From Arthrobacter sp. (lineage in GTDB: Bacteria; Actinomycetota; Actinomycetes; Actinomycetales; Micrococcaceae): a stretch of DNA of 48,049 bases. The DNA lies in contig JARIBG010000005.1 in assembly GCA_029257465.1 (NCBI GenBank), forward strand, positions 1 to 48,049, in the 5' to 3' direction. The notes beneath the pieces are model-generated. The model ran no database searches. It saw only the letters and a program-made list of their open reading frames with translations, and was not told the DNA's origin. Of the stretch, positions 1-6,963 are shown in pieces. The position numbers were made by a program, and so were the translations under genes. The first letter of the stretch is position 1, and each line of letters begins with the position of its first letter.

Positions 1-500
1 ATCCCCATCAGCGCGGGGATCGAGAAGCCGTAGATGTCCGCGTCCACGATCCCCACCCGAAGACCCTGCGCGGCCATGGCCACGGCAAGATTCACCGTCA
101 CACTCGACTTGCCCACGCCTCCCTTGCCGCTGGCGACGGCGTACACGCGCGTGAGCGATGCCGCGTCGGCGAAGGGGATGCCGCGTCGTCCACCCACGCC
201 CTTGAGCCGATCCTTCAGCGCATCGCGCTGCTCCTGGTTCATCACCCCGAGGTCCACCTGCACCTCGCGCACGCCGTCGACGCCGGACAGGGCGGCTTCG
301 GTGTCGCGGGTGATCGTCTCCCGCAGGGGGCACCCGGCGATCGTCAGCAGGATCCGGACCCGGACGAGCCCACCCTCGACGACGACGGAGTCGACCATCC
401 CGAGTTCCGTGACCGGACGGCGGAGCTCGGGATCGATCACGGTGGCGAGGGCGGAGTGCACCGCCTGCTCGGTGGGCTCGCCGGGTACGGAATTGTTCAC
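1..500 (-). CDS. mrp: Mrp/NBP35-family Fe-S cluster carrier ATPase (3' end outside window)
   Basis: This is a P-loop ATPase of the Mrp/ApbC/NBP35 family, which carries and inserts iron-sulfur clusters in the cytoplasm. Only the first ~166 residues lie in the window. An N-terminal MIP18/DUF59-type domain (about residues 5-85, containing VIDPELRRPV and the AGCPLRE segment) is followed by the deviant Walker A motif SGKGGVGKSS and then VGIVDADIYG. The GTG start at 500-498 gives MNNSVPGEPTE and overlaps the TGA of the upstream DUF1003 gene by 4 nt (GTGA), so the two are probably translationally coupled. Mrp beside DUF1003 and MgtE-N/CBS genes is a recurrent actinobacterial arrangement. The identification is firm; the C-terminal half cannot be judged. 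Confidence 0.93.
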   Translation of the reverse strand, partial: MNNSVPGEPTEQAVHSALATVIDPELRRPVTELGMVDSVVVEGGLVRVRILLTIAGCPLRETITRDTEAALSGVDGVREVQVDLGVMNQEQRDALKDRLKGVGGRRGIPFADAASLTRVYAVASGKGGVGKSSVTVNLAVAMAAQGLRVGIVDADIYGFSIPALMG

Positions 501-1105
501 CGCGGTTGTTTCCTCCCGGCATGCTGCACTTTCGGGGTGGAGATCGTGGCGTCGGAGGTCTTGCGGGGCTTGCGCTTCTGCAGCATCAGCTCCTGGCCGT
601 CGGCGGTCTCCAGCACCTCGTCGAGGACGGAGCGCAGCTCGGAGCGCACATAGTCGCGCGTGGCCACCTCACGCAGTGCGATGCGCAGCTCCGCGATCTC
701 CCGCGTCAGGTACTCGGTGTCGGAGAGATTCCGCTCGGCCCGCTGGCGGTCCTCCTTGAGGGAGACGCGGTCGCGGTCGTCCTGACGGTTCTGGGCCAGG
801 AGCAGCAGGGGAGCCGCGTAGGAGGCCTGGAGCGAGAGCATGAGCGTCAGCAGCGTGAAGCCGATGGCAGCGCTGTCGAAGCGCAGATCCTCCGGGGCCA
901 AGGTGTTCCACAGCAGCCATACGGCGCAGAACACGCTCATGTAGAAGAGGAACTGCGGTGTACCCATGAAGCGTGCGAAGTTCTCCGTCGCACTGCCGAA
1001 CGCATCGGGGTTCGGACGCAGTCGCGGTAGCAGGCGCAACCGATTCTGACGGGGCATGTCGAGCCCACTGGAACTAGACCTGATTCTCTCAACCACGGCG
1101 TTCAC
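497..1105 (-). CDS. DUF1003 family membrane protein
   Basis: A 202-residue protein with the DUF1003 signature: two adjacent hydrophobic segments (about residues 53-70, FLFYMSVFCAVWLLW, and 80-103) followed by LLLAQNRQDDRDR, the conserved N-R-Q stretch of the family. The C-terminal ~80 residues are charged and probably coiled coil (REIAELRIALREV). The molecular role of DUF1003 is not established. The gene overlaps the upstream MgtE-N/CBS gene by 17 nt and the downstream mrp by 4 nt, so the three form one operon. That link to a magnesium-sensor-like protein suggests membrane or ion homeostasis, but this is inference from context. Confidence 0.9.
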   Translation of the reverse strand: MNAVVERIRSSSSGLDMPRQNRLRLLPRLRPNPDAFGSATENFARFMGTPQFLFYMSVFCAVWLLWNTLAPEDLRFDSAAIGFTLLTLMLSLQASYAAPLLLLAQNRQDDRDRVSLKEDRQRAERNLSDTEYLTREIAELRIALREVATRDYVRSELRSVLDEVLETADGQELMLQKRKPRKTSDATISTPKVQHAGRKQPR

Positions 1106-2372
1106 CTCGTTTCACTTCCGGTGCATCGTCCTGCGCCCGCCAGTCGTCGGGTAGCAGGTGGTCCAGGACGTCGTCGACCGTGACGGCCCCGACGAGTCGG
1201 CCCTCGGTACTGATCACGGGGACCGAGTTCAGATTGTAGGTCGCGAGGATCCGTGACACATCGCTCACGGCCGCCTGGTCGCCCACCGCCTCCAGATCCG
1301 CGTCGATGATATTGCCGAGGGGTTCGGGAGGCGGATAGCGCAGCAGCTGCTGGATGTGGACCACGCCGAGGTAGCGACCCGTGGGGGTTTCCAGCGGTGG
1401 CCGGCAGACGAAGATCGCCGATGCCAGGGCAGGGGTCAGTTCTTCACGGCGCACGTGCGCGAGCGCCTCTGCGACGGTGGCCTCCGGTGGCAGGATGACC
1501 GGGACCGTGGTCATCAGCGACCCCGCCGTGTCCTCCTCGTATTCCAGGAGGCGGCGCACGTCCTCGGCGTCCTCGGGTTCCATGAGCTGGAGCAGTTCCT
1601 CCTTGTCGGCCTCGGGCAGTTCGTTGAGCAGATCGGCCGCGTCATCGGGATCCATCTCCTCGAGGACATCGGCCGCGCGCTCGCGGGTGAGGGAGGACAG
1701 GATCTGGACCTGGTCGTCGTCGGGTAGTTCCTGCAGCACGTCCGCGAGACGGTCGTCCTGCAGCTCTCCGGCAACCTCGACACGACGCTTGTCGTTCATC
1801 TCGTGCAGGGCGTCGGCGAAGTCCGCTGCCTTGAGGTCCTCGTGCTGCGCCACATACTGCGAGGCGCCCTGCGGCTCGTTCGTGGCACCGTGGAACGCAT
1901 CGAGCCAGTCGATGATCAGGCGCTCACCATTCCGCCGCAGGCCGCGCAGGGGCGAGCTGGATCCGCCGCGCCGCACGTACAGCTGCGAGACGTGCCAGTC
2001 ACCCGTGCGATTGCGTTCCATGGCGCTGTCCTCCACGACCGCGCTGCCACTGCCGTCACGGAGCGTGACGCGGCGGTCGAACAGCTCGGCGACGACGAGC
2101 ATCTCGGCGCCGCGCTGTTCGAACCGGCGCAGATTCACCAGCCCCGTGCAGATGATCTGGGAGGCATCCATCGACGTGATGCGTGTCATCGGGACGAAGA
2201 CCCGCTTCTTGCCGGGAACCTCGATCACCAGACCCACCACCTGCGGGTGGTCCCCGGGACCGCGATCGAGCACGACGGCGTCCCGCAGCCGGCCCAGGCG
2301 GTCACCGAGAGGGTCGAAGACGTCGAGGCCCAGCAGTCGGGCCACGAAGACGCGGGTCGGATTGTTAGTCAC
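1089..2372 (-). CDS. MgtE N-domain/CBS protein without channel domain
   Basis: A 427-residue soluble protein. Residues ~1-75 (VFDPLGDRLGRLRDAVV) look like a PRC-barrel. Residues ~165-285 are the superhelical MgtE intracellular N domain (DRLADVLQELPDDDQVQIL, then MDPDDAADLLNELPEADKEE). Two CBS domains follow (~285-410), ending in VGAVTVDDVLDHLLPDDW. MgtE Mg2+ channels have the same cytoplasmic domains plus about five membrane helices; none is visible here, so this is a stand-alone sensor-like relative and not a transporter by itself. The GTG start at 2372-2370 lies 6 nt downstream of a TAACCT hexamer, suggesting a leaderless mRNA. It is the first gene of the operon with DUF1003 and mrp. Confidence 0.9.
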   Translation of the reverse strand: MTNNPTRVFVARLLGLDVFDPLGDRLGRLRDAVVLDRGPGDHPQVVGLVIEVPGKKRVFVPMTRITSMDASQIICTGLVNLRRFEQRGAEMLVVAELFDRRVTLRDGSGSAVVEDSAMERNRTGDWHVSQLYVRRGGSSSPLRGLRRNGERLIIDWLDAFHGATNEPQGASQYVAQHEDLKAADFADALHEMNDKRRVEVAGELQDDRLADVLQELPDDDQVQILSSLTRERAADVLEEMDPDDAADLLNELPEADKEELLQLMEPEDAEDVRRLLEYEEDTAGSLMTTVPVILPPEATVAEALAHVRREELTPALASAIFVCRPPLETPTGRYLGVVHIQQLLRYPPPEPLGNIIDADLEAVGDQAAVSDVSRILATYNLNSVPVISTEGRLVGAVTVDDVLDHLLPDDWRAQDDAPEVKRGERRG

Positions 2373-2378
2373 CGATCT

Positions 2379-2384
2379 AGGTTA
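2379..2384 (-). promoter_or_regulatory. -10 element of the MgtE-N/CBS operon, leaderless geometry
   Basis: On the minus strand TAACCT is separated from the GTG start by 6 nt (agatcg), so transcription would begin at or next to the start codon. No Shine-Dalgarno sequence is present. No good -35 match was found. Confidence 0.55.
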
Positions 2385-2406
2385 TCGGGCACCGCGAAAC
2401 CTGGAG

Positions 2407-2441
2407 GCATCGGGCATCGGGCATCGGGCATCGGGCGCCGG
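2407..2441. repeat. Heptamer tandem repeat (gcatcgg, 4 perfect copies plus 1 degenerate)
   Basis: Four exact copies of gcatcgg occupy 2407-2434 and a degenerate copy (gcgccgg) ends at 2441. The array lies between the divergent MgtE-N/CBS and stress-protein genes, immediately upstream of the expected -35 position of the minus-strand promoter. It is non-coding in both annotated directions. Confidence 0.9.
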
Positions 2442-2460
2442 GCAGCACGGGGTCGTTCAC

Positions 2461-2504
2461 CAGCGGCGATACCGCTGACATGGTCCTGGTGAGTAGGCGA
2501 GAAT
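2461..2504 (+). promoter_or_regulatory. Promoter and palindrome upstream of the stress-type protein
   Basis: CTGACA at 2475-2480 (5 of 6 matches to TTGACA), an 18-nt spacer and GAGAAT at 2499-2504 form a promoter whose -10 ends 6 nt before the ATG at 2511, so the transcript would be leaderless. A perfect inverted repeat (CAGCGG, 5-nt spacer, CCGCTG; 2461-2477) overlaps the start of the -35 and could be an operator. Confidence 0.6.
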
Positions 2505-2510
2505 GGGATC

Positions 2511-3389
2511 ATGTCGACGCCACTTGGAACCACCGCAGCCCGCGACCAGGGCCGGATCCTCCCCACGGGTGAGATCATCGGCCGCTACACGAGTTACCTC
2601 GATGCGCAGAAGGCGGTGGACTATCTCGCCGACAACAAGTTCGCGGTGCAGAAGGTGGCGATCGTCGGCAACGACCTGAAGGCGGTGGAGCGTGTCACCG
2701 GACGCCTCAGCTATCCGCGGGTCGCTCTGGGCAGCGCCGCCACCGGAGCCTGGTTCGGTCTGTTCGTCGGTCTCATCCTGAGTCTCTTCGCGGGCAGTGA
2801 GTCCGGCATCACCATCACCTCCTCGATAGCGCTCGGGGCCATCTTCTGGCTCCTCTTCGGTGTGATCACCTATGCCTTCCAGCGCGGTAAAAGGGATTTC
2901 ACGTCGACGAGCCAGGTGATCGCGACCAGCTACGACGTCCTCGTCGATCCTTCCCTCGCCGCCGAGGCGCGCACGCTCCTGCAGCAGCTTCCGATGCAGG
3001 GCCAGGCCCAGCATCCGGGGGTCGACCCCGCAGGCTGGAATCAGCCCCAGGGGCAGCAGCAGGCGCCCCAGCGTCCCGCGCAGTGGAACGACCCCTACGC
3101 CGGTCAGCCACAGTCCGGCCAGCAGCCACAGCCCGGCCAGCAACCGCAGCAGGCACCCGGCCAGCAGCCGCAGCCCGGGGAGGATCCGATCACGGCCGCC
3201 GACACCGCAGGACCGGGCACCACGGGCCCACGCCGGGGTCAGTTCCCCGATCTCCCGGACGGTCGCCCGCAGTACGGGGTGCGCGTCGAGGACCAGGTGG
3301 GTGAACAACCGGACCGGACTCCCGCTACTGATCCCGCACCGACGAACGATGAGCGCAATCACGGGTCCTCCGCCGCGGACCGGGGATAG
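2511..3389 (+). CDS. General stress protein 17M-like membrane protein with Q/P-rich tail
   Basis: A 292-residue protein. Residues ~22-60 (IGRYTSYLDAQKAVDYLAD, then VAIVGNDLKAVERVTGRL) match the general stress protein 17M / YflT-type domain. Two glycine-rich membrane helices follow (~75-97, GAWFGLFVGLILSLF, and ~105-123, GAIFWLLFGVITYAF). The C-terminal half is disordered and low in complexity: tandem PGQQPQ units (about residues 195-225) encoded by an imperfect ~18-bp repeat. The function is unknown; a membrane-associated stress role is the usual guess. The start is fixed by a promoter whose -10 lies 6 nt upstream. The gene is divergent from the MgtE-N/CBS operon and convergent with the aminopeptidase. 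Confidence 0.85.
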   Translation: MSTPLGTTAARDQGRILPTGEIIGRYTSYLDAQKAVDYLADNKFAVQKVAIVGNDLKAVERVTGRLSYPRVALGSAATGAWFGLFVGLILSLFAGSESGITITSSIALGAIFWLLFGVITYAFQRGKRDFTSTSQVIATSYDVLVDPSLAAEARTLLQQLPMQGQAQHPGVDPAGWNQPQGQQQAPQRPAQWNDPYAGQPQSGQQPQPGQQPQQAPGQQPQPGEDPITAADTAGPGTTGPRRGQFPDLPDGRPQYGVRVEDQVGEQPDRTPATDPAPTNDERNHGSSAADRG

Positions 3390-3446
3390 TGTCCTAGCTC
3401 GGAGCTGACGGGCAGCCGGGGGCCGGCCCGTCAGCCGGGGCAGGAC

Positions 3447-3483
3447 GACGAAGGCAGGGACCCTGTGGGTCCCTGCCTTCGTC
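3447..3483. terminator. Bidirectional hairpin terminator
   Basis: A perfect 17-bp stem (gacgaaggcagggaccc, 3447-3463, with its reverse complement at 3467-3483) and a 3-nt loop lie between the convergent genes ending at 3389 (+) and 3514 (-). It is probably used from both sides. There is no long T tract. Confidence 0.85.
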
Positions 3484-3513
3484 ATTGCTCCGGGCGCGTG
3501 CCGGGAGGGCGGA

Positions 3514-5094
3514 TCACTCTCCGGTACTGCCCCAGATCCCGGCCATCCAGTCCTCGACGTCGTCGGGGTTGCGGGGGAGCGCGGCACTGAGATTGACCGG
3601 CCCGTCGGCGGTCATGAGGATGTCGTCCTCGATGCGCACCCCGATGCCGCGGTACTCCTCCGGCACGGCGAGATCCTCGGCCTTGAAGTACAGGCCCGGC
3701 TCGATGGTGAAGACCATGCCCTCCGTGAGAACGCCGTCGAGGTAGAGCTCGCGCTTGGCCTGCGCGCAGTCGTGGACGTCCATCCCGAGATGGTGGCTGG
3801 TGCCGTGCGGCATCCAGCGGCGGTGGTGCTGGCCCTCCGGGGCCAGGGCTTCCTCGAGGGACACCGGCAGCAGTCCCCAGCCGTCCAGATTCTCGGCGAG
3901 CACCGTCACGGCCGCGTCGTGGATCTCACGGAACCTACGCCCGGGCCGAGCGGCGGCGAAACCGGCGTCGGCGGCGTCGAGCACGGCCTGGTAGATCTTC
4001 CGCTGCGTGTCCGTGTACGTGCCGTTGATGGGGATGGTCCTGGTGATGTCGGCGGTGTAGAGGCTCTCGGCCTCGACGCCGGCGTCCAGCAGCAGAAGCT
4101 CACCGGCCCTGACGTGGCCCGTGTTGCGGATCCAGTGCAGCGTGGTGGCGTTGTTCCCTGCGGCGGCGATGGTGTCGTACCCGAGATCGTTGCCCTCCTC
4201 GCGGGCGCGGGTGAAGAAAGCGCCCTCGACGACGCGCTCGCCCCGGGGATGGGAGATGGCCCGTGGCAGTGTCCGGATCACCTCGTGGAAGCCGTTGACG
4301 GTGGCGGCCACGGCCGCCTCCATCTGCTCGATCTCCCAGGCATCCTTGACGAGCCGCAGTTCGGAGAGGAACTCGGCGAGCACCGCGTCGAGCGCGTCCG
4401 CCTTCTCGAGGTCCACGCCGGTGTTGATGCGCGAGGTGTCCACGAGTGCGTCCGCGGCCGGATCCACCTCGCGGAGCAGGCGGATGCTGACGCCGCCGAT
4501 CTCGGCGACGCCGGCGTCCTTCGTGATCGCGACCTCCAGCTCTCCGAGGTCCGCGGTCTCGAGGTCGAGCTGCGCATTGAGCTGGGCCATCGACGCGCGC
4601 TGGCCTATCCAGAACTCCCCGTAGCGCGCATTCGCGTAGAACTCGGCACTGTCACGGCCTGCGAGTTCGCGGAAGTACAGCCGGGCGGTGTGGTTCCCGC
4701 CGTCGTCGCCCTGTCCGTGCTCCACGGGTTCGAGCACCAGCATGGCGTCGGGCTCGTGATCCAGACCCAGACCGGTCAGGTGTGCGAAGCCGGAGTGCGG
4801 CCGGTACCGGTAGTCGGTGTCGTTCGAGCGCACCTTGAAGGGTCCTGCGGGGACGACGACGCGCTCGCCCGGGAAGCGGTCGGAAACGGCCCGACGACGT
4901 CGGGCGGCGTGCTCCGCGACGCGCGAGCGCTCCGGCAGGGCGGCGTCGGCGGGGGCCCACTCGCTGGCCATGAACGCCTTGAAGGCGTCGGAGTCGGGGC
5001 GCTGCGAACGATTCTCGTTGCGCGCGGAGAGGGGTTGCCCCTCCGGTGAGGAGGTGGGGTTGCTGGCGGAGGATTCGATGTCGGCGGTACTCAT
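3514..5094 (-). CDS. Xaa-Pro aminopeptidase (aminopeptidase P, M24B family)
   Basis: A 526-residue dinuclear-metal peptidase that removes an N-terminal residue preceding proline. An N-terminal AMP_N domain (~residues 55-200; RYRPHSGFAHLTGL) precedes a pita-bread catalytic domain in which the metal ligands can be picked out: Asp in LLLLDAGVE, Asp in TADITRTIP, His in MPHGTSHHLGMDVHD, Glu in FTIEPGLYF and Glu in GVRIEDDI. Length and motif order are normal for the family. There is no signal peptide, so it is cytoplasmic. The ATG at 5094 is preceded by GACGAT at 6 nt, which would fit a leaderless transcript; the alternative GGGAGG directly abutting the ATG is too close to act as a ribosome binding site. 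Confidence 0.94.
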   Translation of the reverse strand: MSTADIESSASNPTSSPEGQPLSARNENRSQRPDSDAFKAFMASEWAPADAALPERSRVAEHAARRRRAVSDRFPGERVVVPAGPFKVRSNDTDYRYRPHSGFAHLTGLGLDHEPDAMLVLEPVEHGQGDDGGNHTARLYFRELAGRDSAEFYANARYGEFWIGQRASMAQLNAQLDLETADLGELEVAITKDAGVAEIGGVSIRLLREVDPAADALVDTSRINTGVDLEKADALDAVLAEFLSELRLVKDAWEIEQMEAAVAATVNGFHEVIRTLPRAISHPRGERVVEGAFFTRAREEGNDLGYDTIAAAGNNATTLHWIRNTGHVRAGELLLLDAGVEAESLYTADITRTIPINGTYTDTQRKIYQAVLDAADAGFAAARPGRRFREIHDAAVTVLAENLDGWGLLPVSLEEALAPEGQHHRRWMPHGTSHHLGMDVHDCAQAKRELYLDGVLTEGMVFTIEPGLYFKAEDLAVPEEYRGIGVRIEDDILMTADGPVNLSAALPRNPDDVEDWMAGIWGSTGE

Positions 5095-5175
5095 CCTCCC
5101 ATCGTCTCACCGCTGCCGCGGGACGGGGAAGTCCGGCCTGCGGCAGAACTGGATGGCTGTACCTCGCGGGGCGCG

Positions 5176-5181
5176 TAGATT
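5176..5181 (+). promoter_or_regulatory. -10 element of the PHP phosphoesterase gene, leaderless
   Basis: TAGATT lies 7 nt before the GTG at 5189, and there is no Shine-Dalgarno site. This supports the GTG as the true start rather than in-frame starts further upstream. Confidence 0.6.
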
Positions 5182-5188
5182 GGATCCG

Positions 5189-6031
5189 GTGAGGATCGAT
5201 CTGCATACGCACTCCAATGTCTCCGACGGTACAGAGGATCCCGAGGTCCTCATCGGATCGGCTGTCGCCGCGGGCCTGGATGCGGTGGCCCTCACCGATC
5301 ACGACTCCACGGCCGGGTGGGACCGGGCCGCTGCGGCGGCGCGAAGGTCTGGGATCACGTTCGTCCCGGGCATGGAGGTCTCGTGTCGCACGGACACCGG
5401 CATCAGCGTGCACATGCTGTCCTATCTGCACGACCCCGAACACGTGGGACTGCGTGCGGAGATCGAGCGGTCGAGGACGGCGCGACTGACCCGTGCCCGC
5501 CGCATGGTCGAGCTGATGTCGGTCGACTACCCGATCAGCTGGGACCTCGTGGCGCAGCACGTGAGCGTCGGCGCCACGGTGGGACGACCCCATATAGCCG
5601 ACGCGCTCGTCACCCTGGGCGTGGTCCGGACGCGCTCGGAGGCCTTCGAGCGCGTCCTCACGGCGCGGTCGCCCTACTGGGTCAGCCATTACGCACCTCA
5701 TCCGGCCCACGCCGTCGCGCTCATTCGCGACGCCGGCGGGGTCCCGGTGTTCGCCCACCCCTCGGCGTCGAACCGGGGGGCCGTGGTGGGAGGCGCGGAT
5801 CTGGAGGAGATGATCGATGCGGGCCTGCTGGGTCTCGAGGTGGAGCACCGGGACAATCCACCCGCAGCGAAGCTGGTGCTGCGCAGGATCGCCGGCGAGC
5901 GGGGACTGCTGATGACCGGCTCCAGCGACTACCACGGGGACGGCAAGCCGAATCTGCTCGGGGAGAATCTCACCTCCCCCGAGACCCTGGAGACCATCTG
6001 CGGCCTCGCCACCGGCACGCCCGCTATCTGA
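5189..6031 (+). CDS. PHP-domain phosphoesterase (TrpH/Rnm type)
   Basis: A 280-residue PHP-domain protein. It opens directly with MRIDLHTHSNVSDGT, the first PHP metal-binding motif, followed by ALTDHDSTAGW, the Glu of PGMEVSC, VFAHPSA and TGSSDYHGD near the C-terminus. The layout matches the stand-alone TrpH/YciV group, some members of which are 3',5'-nucleoside bisphosphate phosphatases and 5'-3' exoribonucleases; the exact substrate here cannot be read from sequence. The open frame extends upstream to 4817, but that extension is antisense to the aminopeptidase and lacks family similarity, and the GTG at 5189 has a -10 hexamer at leaderless spacing. Confidence 0.9.
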   Translation: MRIDLHTHSNVSDGTEDPEVLIGSAVAAGLDAVALTDHDSTAGWDRAAAAARRSGITFVPGMEVSCRTDTGISVHMLSYLHDPEHVGLRAEIERSRTARLTRARRMVELMSVDYPISWDLVAQHVSVGATVGRPHIADALVTLGVVRTRSEAFERVLTARSPYWVSHYAPHPAHAVALIRDAGGVPVFAHPSASNRGAVVGGADLEEMIDAGLLGLEVEHRDNPPAAKLVLRRIAGERGLLMTGSSDYHGDGKPNLLGENLTSPETLETICGLATGTPAI

Positions 6032-6139
6032 GAGCCCGCTGATCCGGACTGAGGCTGTCCGCCGCGCGTCGAGCCAGGGTTGCTGCGCCGGGGCCGGGCC
6101 ACCGCTGCGCCCCCGGGTGACCCGCCGGTCGATGGCCGA

Positions 6140-6883
6140 TCACAGCCACGGGGCCAGGCGCGCCTGCATCACCTCGATGGCCTGCGGATTGCTGTCCACG
6201 CAGACGAACCGGCGACCGAGCTTGCCGGAGACGGCTCCCAGCGTGCCCGATCCGGCGAAGAAGTCGAGCACCCAATCGCCCTCGCGGCTGCTCGCCGCGA
6301 CGATCCGCCGCAGGAGGCCCTCGGGTTTCTGGGTGGGGTAGCCCGTCTTCTCCTTGCCCGTCGGCGACACGATGGTGTGCCACCAGACGTCGGTGGGAAG
6401 CTTGCCGCGTGCGGCCTTCTCCGCGGTCACCAGACCCGGGGCCATGTACGGTTCCCGGTCCACCTCGTCACTGTCGAAGTGGTAGGCCGCGGGATTCTTC
6501 ACATAGACGAGGATGTTGTCGTGCTTCGCGGGCCACTTCCGTTTGGTGCGCGCCCCGTAGTCGTAGGCCCAGATGATCTCGTTCAGGAAGCTCTCCCGCC
6601 CGAACAGGGCGTCCAGCATGACCTTCGCGTAGTGGACCTCGCGGTAGTCGAGGTGCAGATAGAGCGTGCCGTCGTCGGCCAGGAGCCGCCACGCCTCGAC
6701 GAGCCGGGGGAAGAGGAAGTCCCAGTAGTCCTCGAAGGCGTCGTCGTAGCTCGCCAGGGTGCCCTTGACGGTCGAGTAGGACAGCCCCTTGAATCCCACC
6801 CGATCCCCGGTTCCCGCCTCGGCGCGCCGCATGCTCAGCTGCTGCCTGCGCTGCGCACGTCCCGTGTTGAAGGGCGGGTCCAC
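6140..6883 (-). CDS. Orphan beta-class DNA adenine/cytosine-N4 methyltransferase (start unresolved)
   Basis: A site-specific amino-methyltransferase with catalytic motif IV DPPFNTG near the N-terminus and the AdoMet-binding motif DFFAGSGT near the C-terminus, the beta-class order. Between them lie typical segments (YVHLDYREVHYAKVMLDALF-like, KTGYPTQKPEG). The coordinates begin at the first ordinary start, a GTG at 6883 inside the catalytic motif (IYVDPPFNTG). The frame stays open upstream to a TGA at 7042-7040 and encodes LRDRTAHADNAEFLATLPDA, which looks like the genuine N-terminus, yet no ATG, GTG or TTG occurs in it. The real start must be a rare codon near 6967, probably coupled to the helicase stop (6966-6964), or an indel is present. 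No cognate restriction gene is nearby. Confidence 0.85.
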   Translation of the reverse strand: MDPPFNTGRAQRRQQLSMRRAEAGTGDRVGFKGLSYSTVKGTLASYDDAFEDYWDFLFPRLVEAWRLLADDGTLYLHLDYREVHYAKVMLDALFGRESFLNEIIWAYDYGARTKRKWPAKHDNILVYVKNPAAYHFDSDEVDREPYMAPGLVTAEKAARGKLPTDVWWHTIVSPTGKEKTGYPTQKPEGLLRRIVAASSREGDWVLDFFAGSGTLGAVSGKLGRRFVCVDSNPQAIEVMQARLAPWL

Positions 6884-6963
6884 GTAGATCAGGGTGAAGG
6901 ACGCATCCGGCAGCGTCGCCAGGAACTCCGCGTTGTCGGCGTGGGCCGTCCGGTCACGAAGGG

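Noticed and set aside
4817-5188. N-terminal extension of the PHP protein to 4817
   Set aside because: The extension is antisense to the aminopeptidase, has no family similarity, and the GTG at 5189 directly precedes the PHP motif behind a -10 hexamer.
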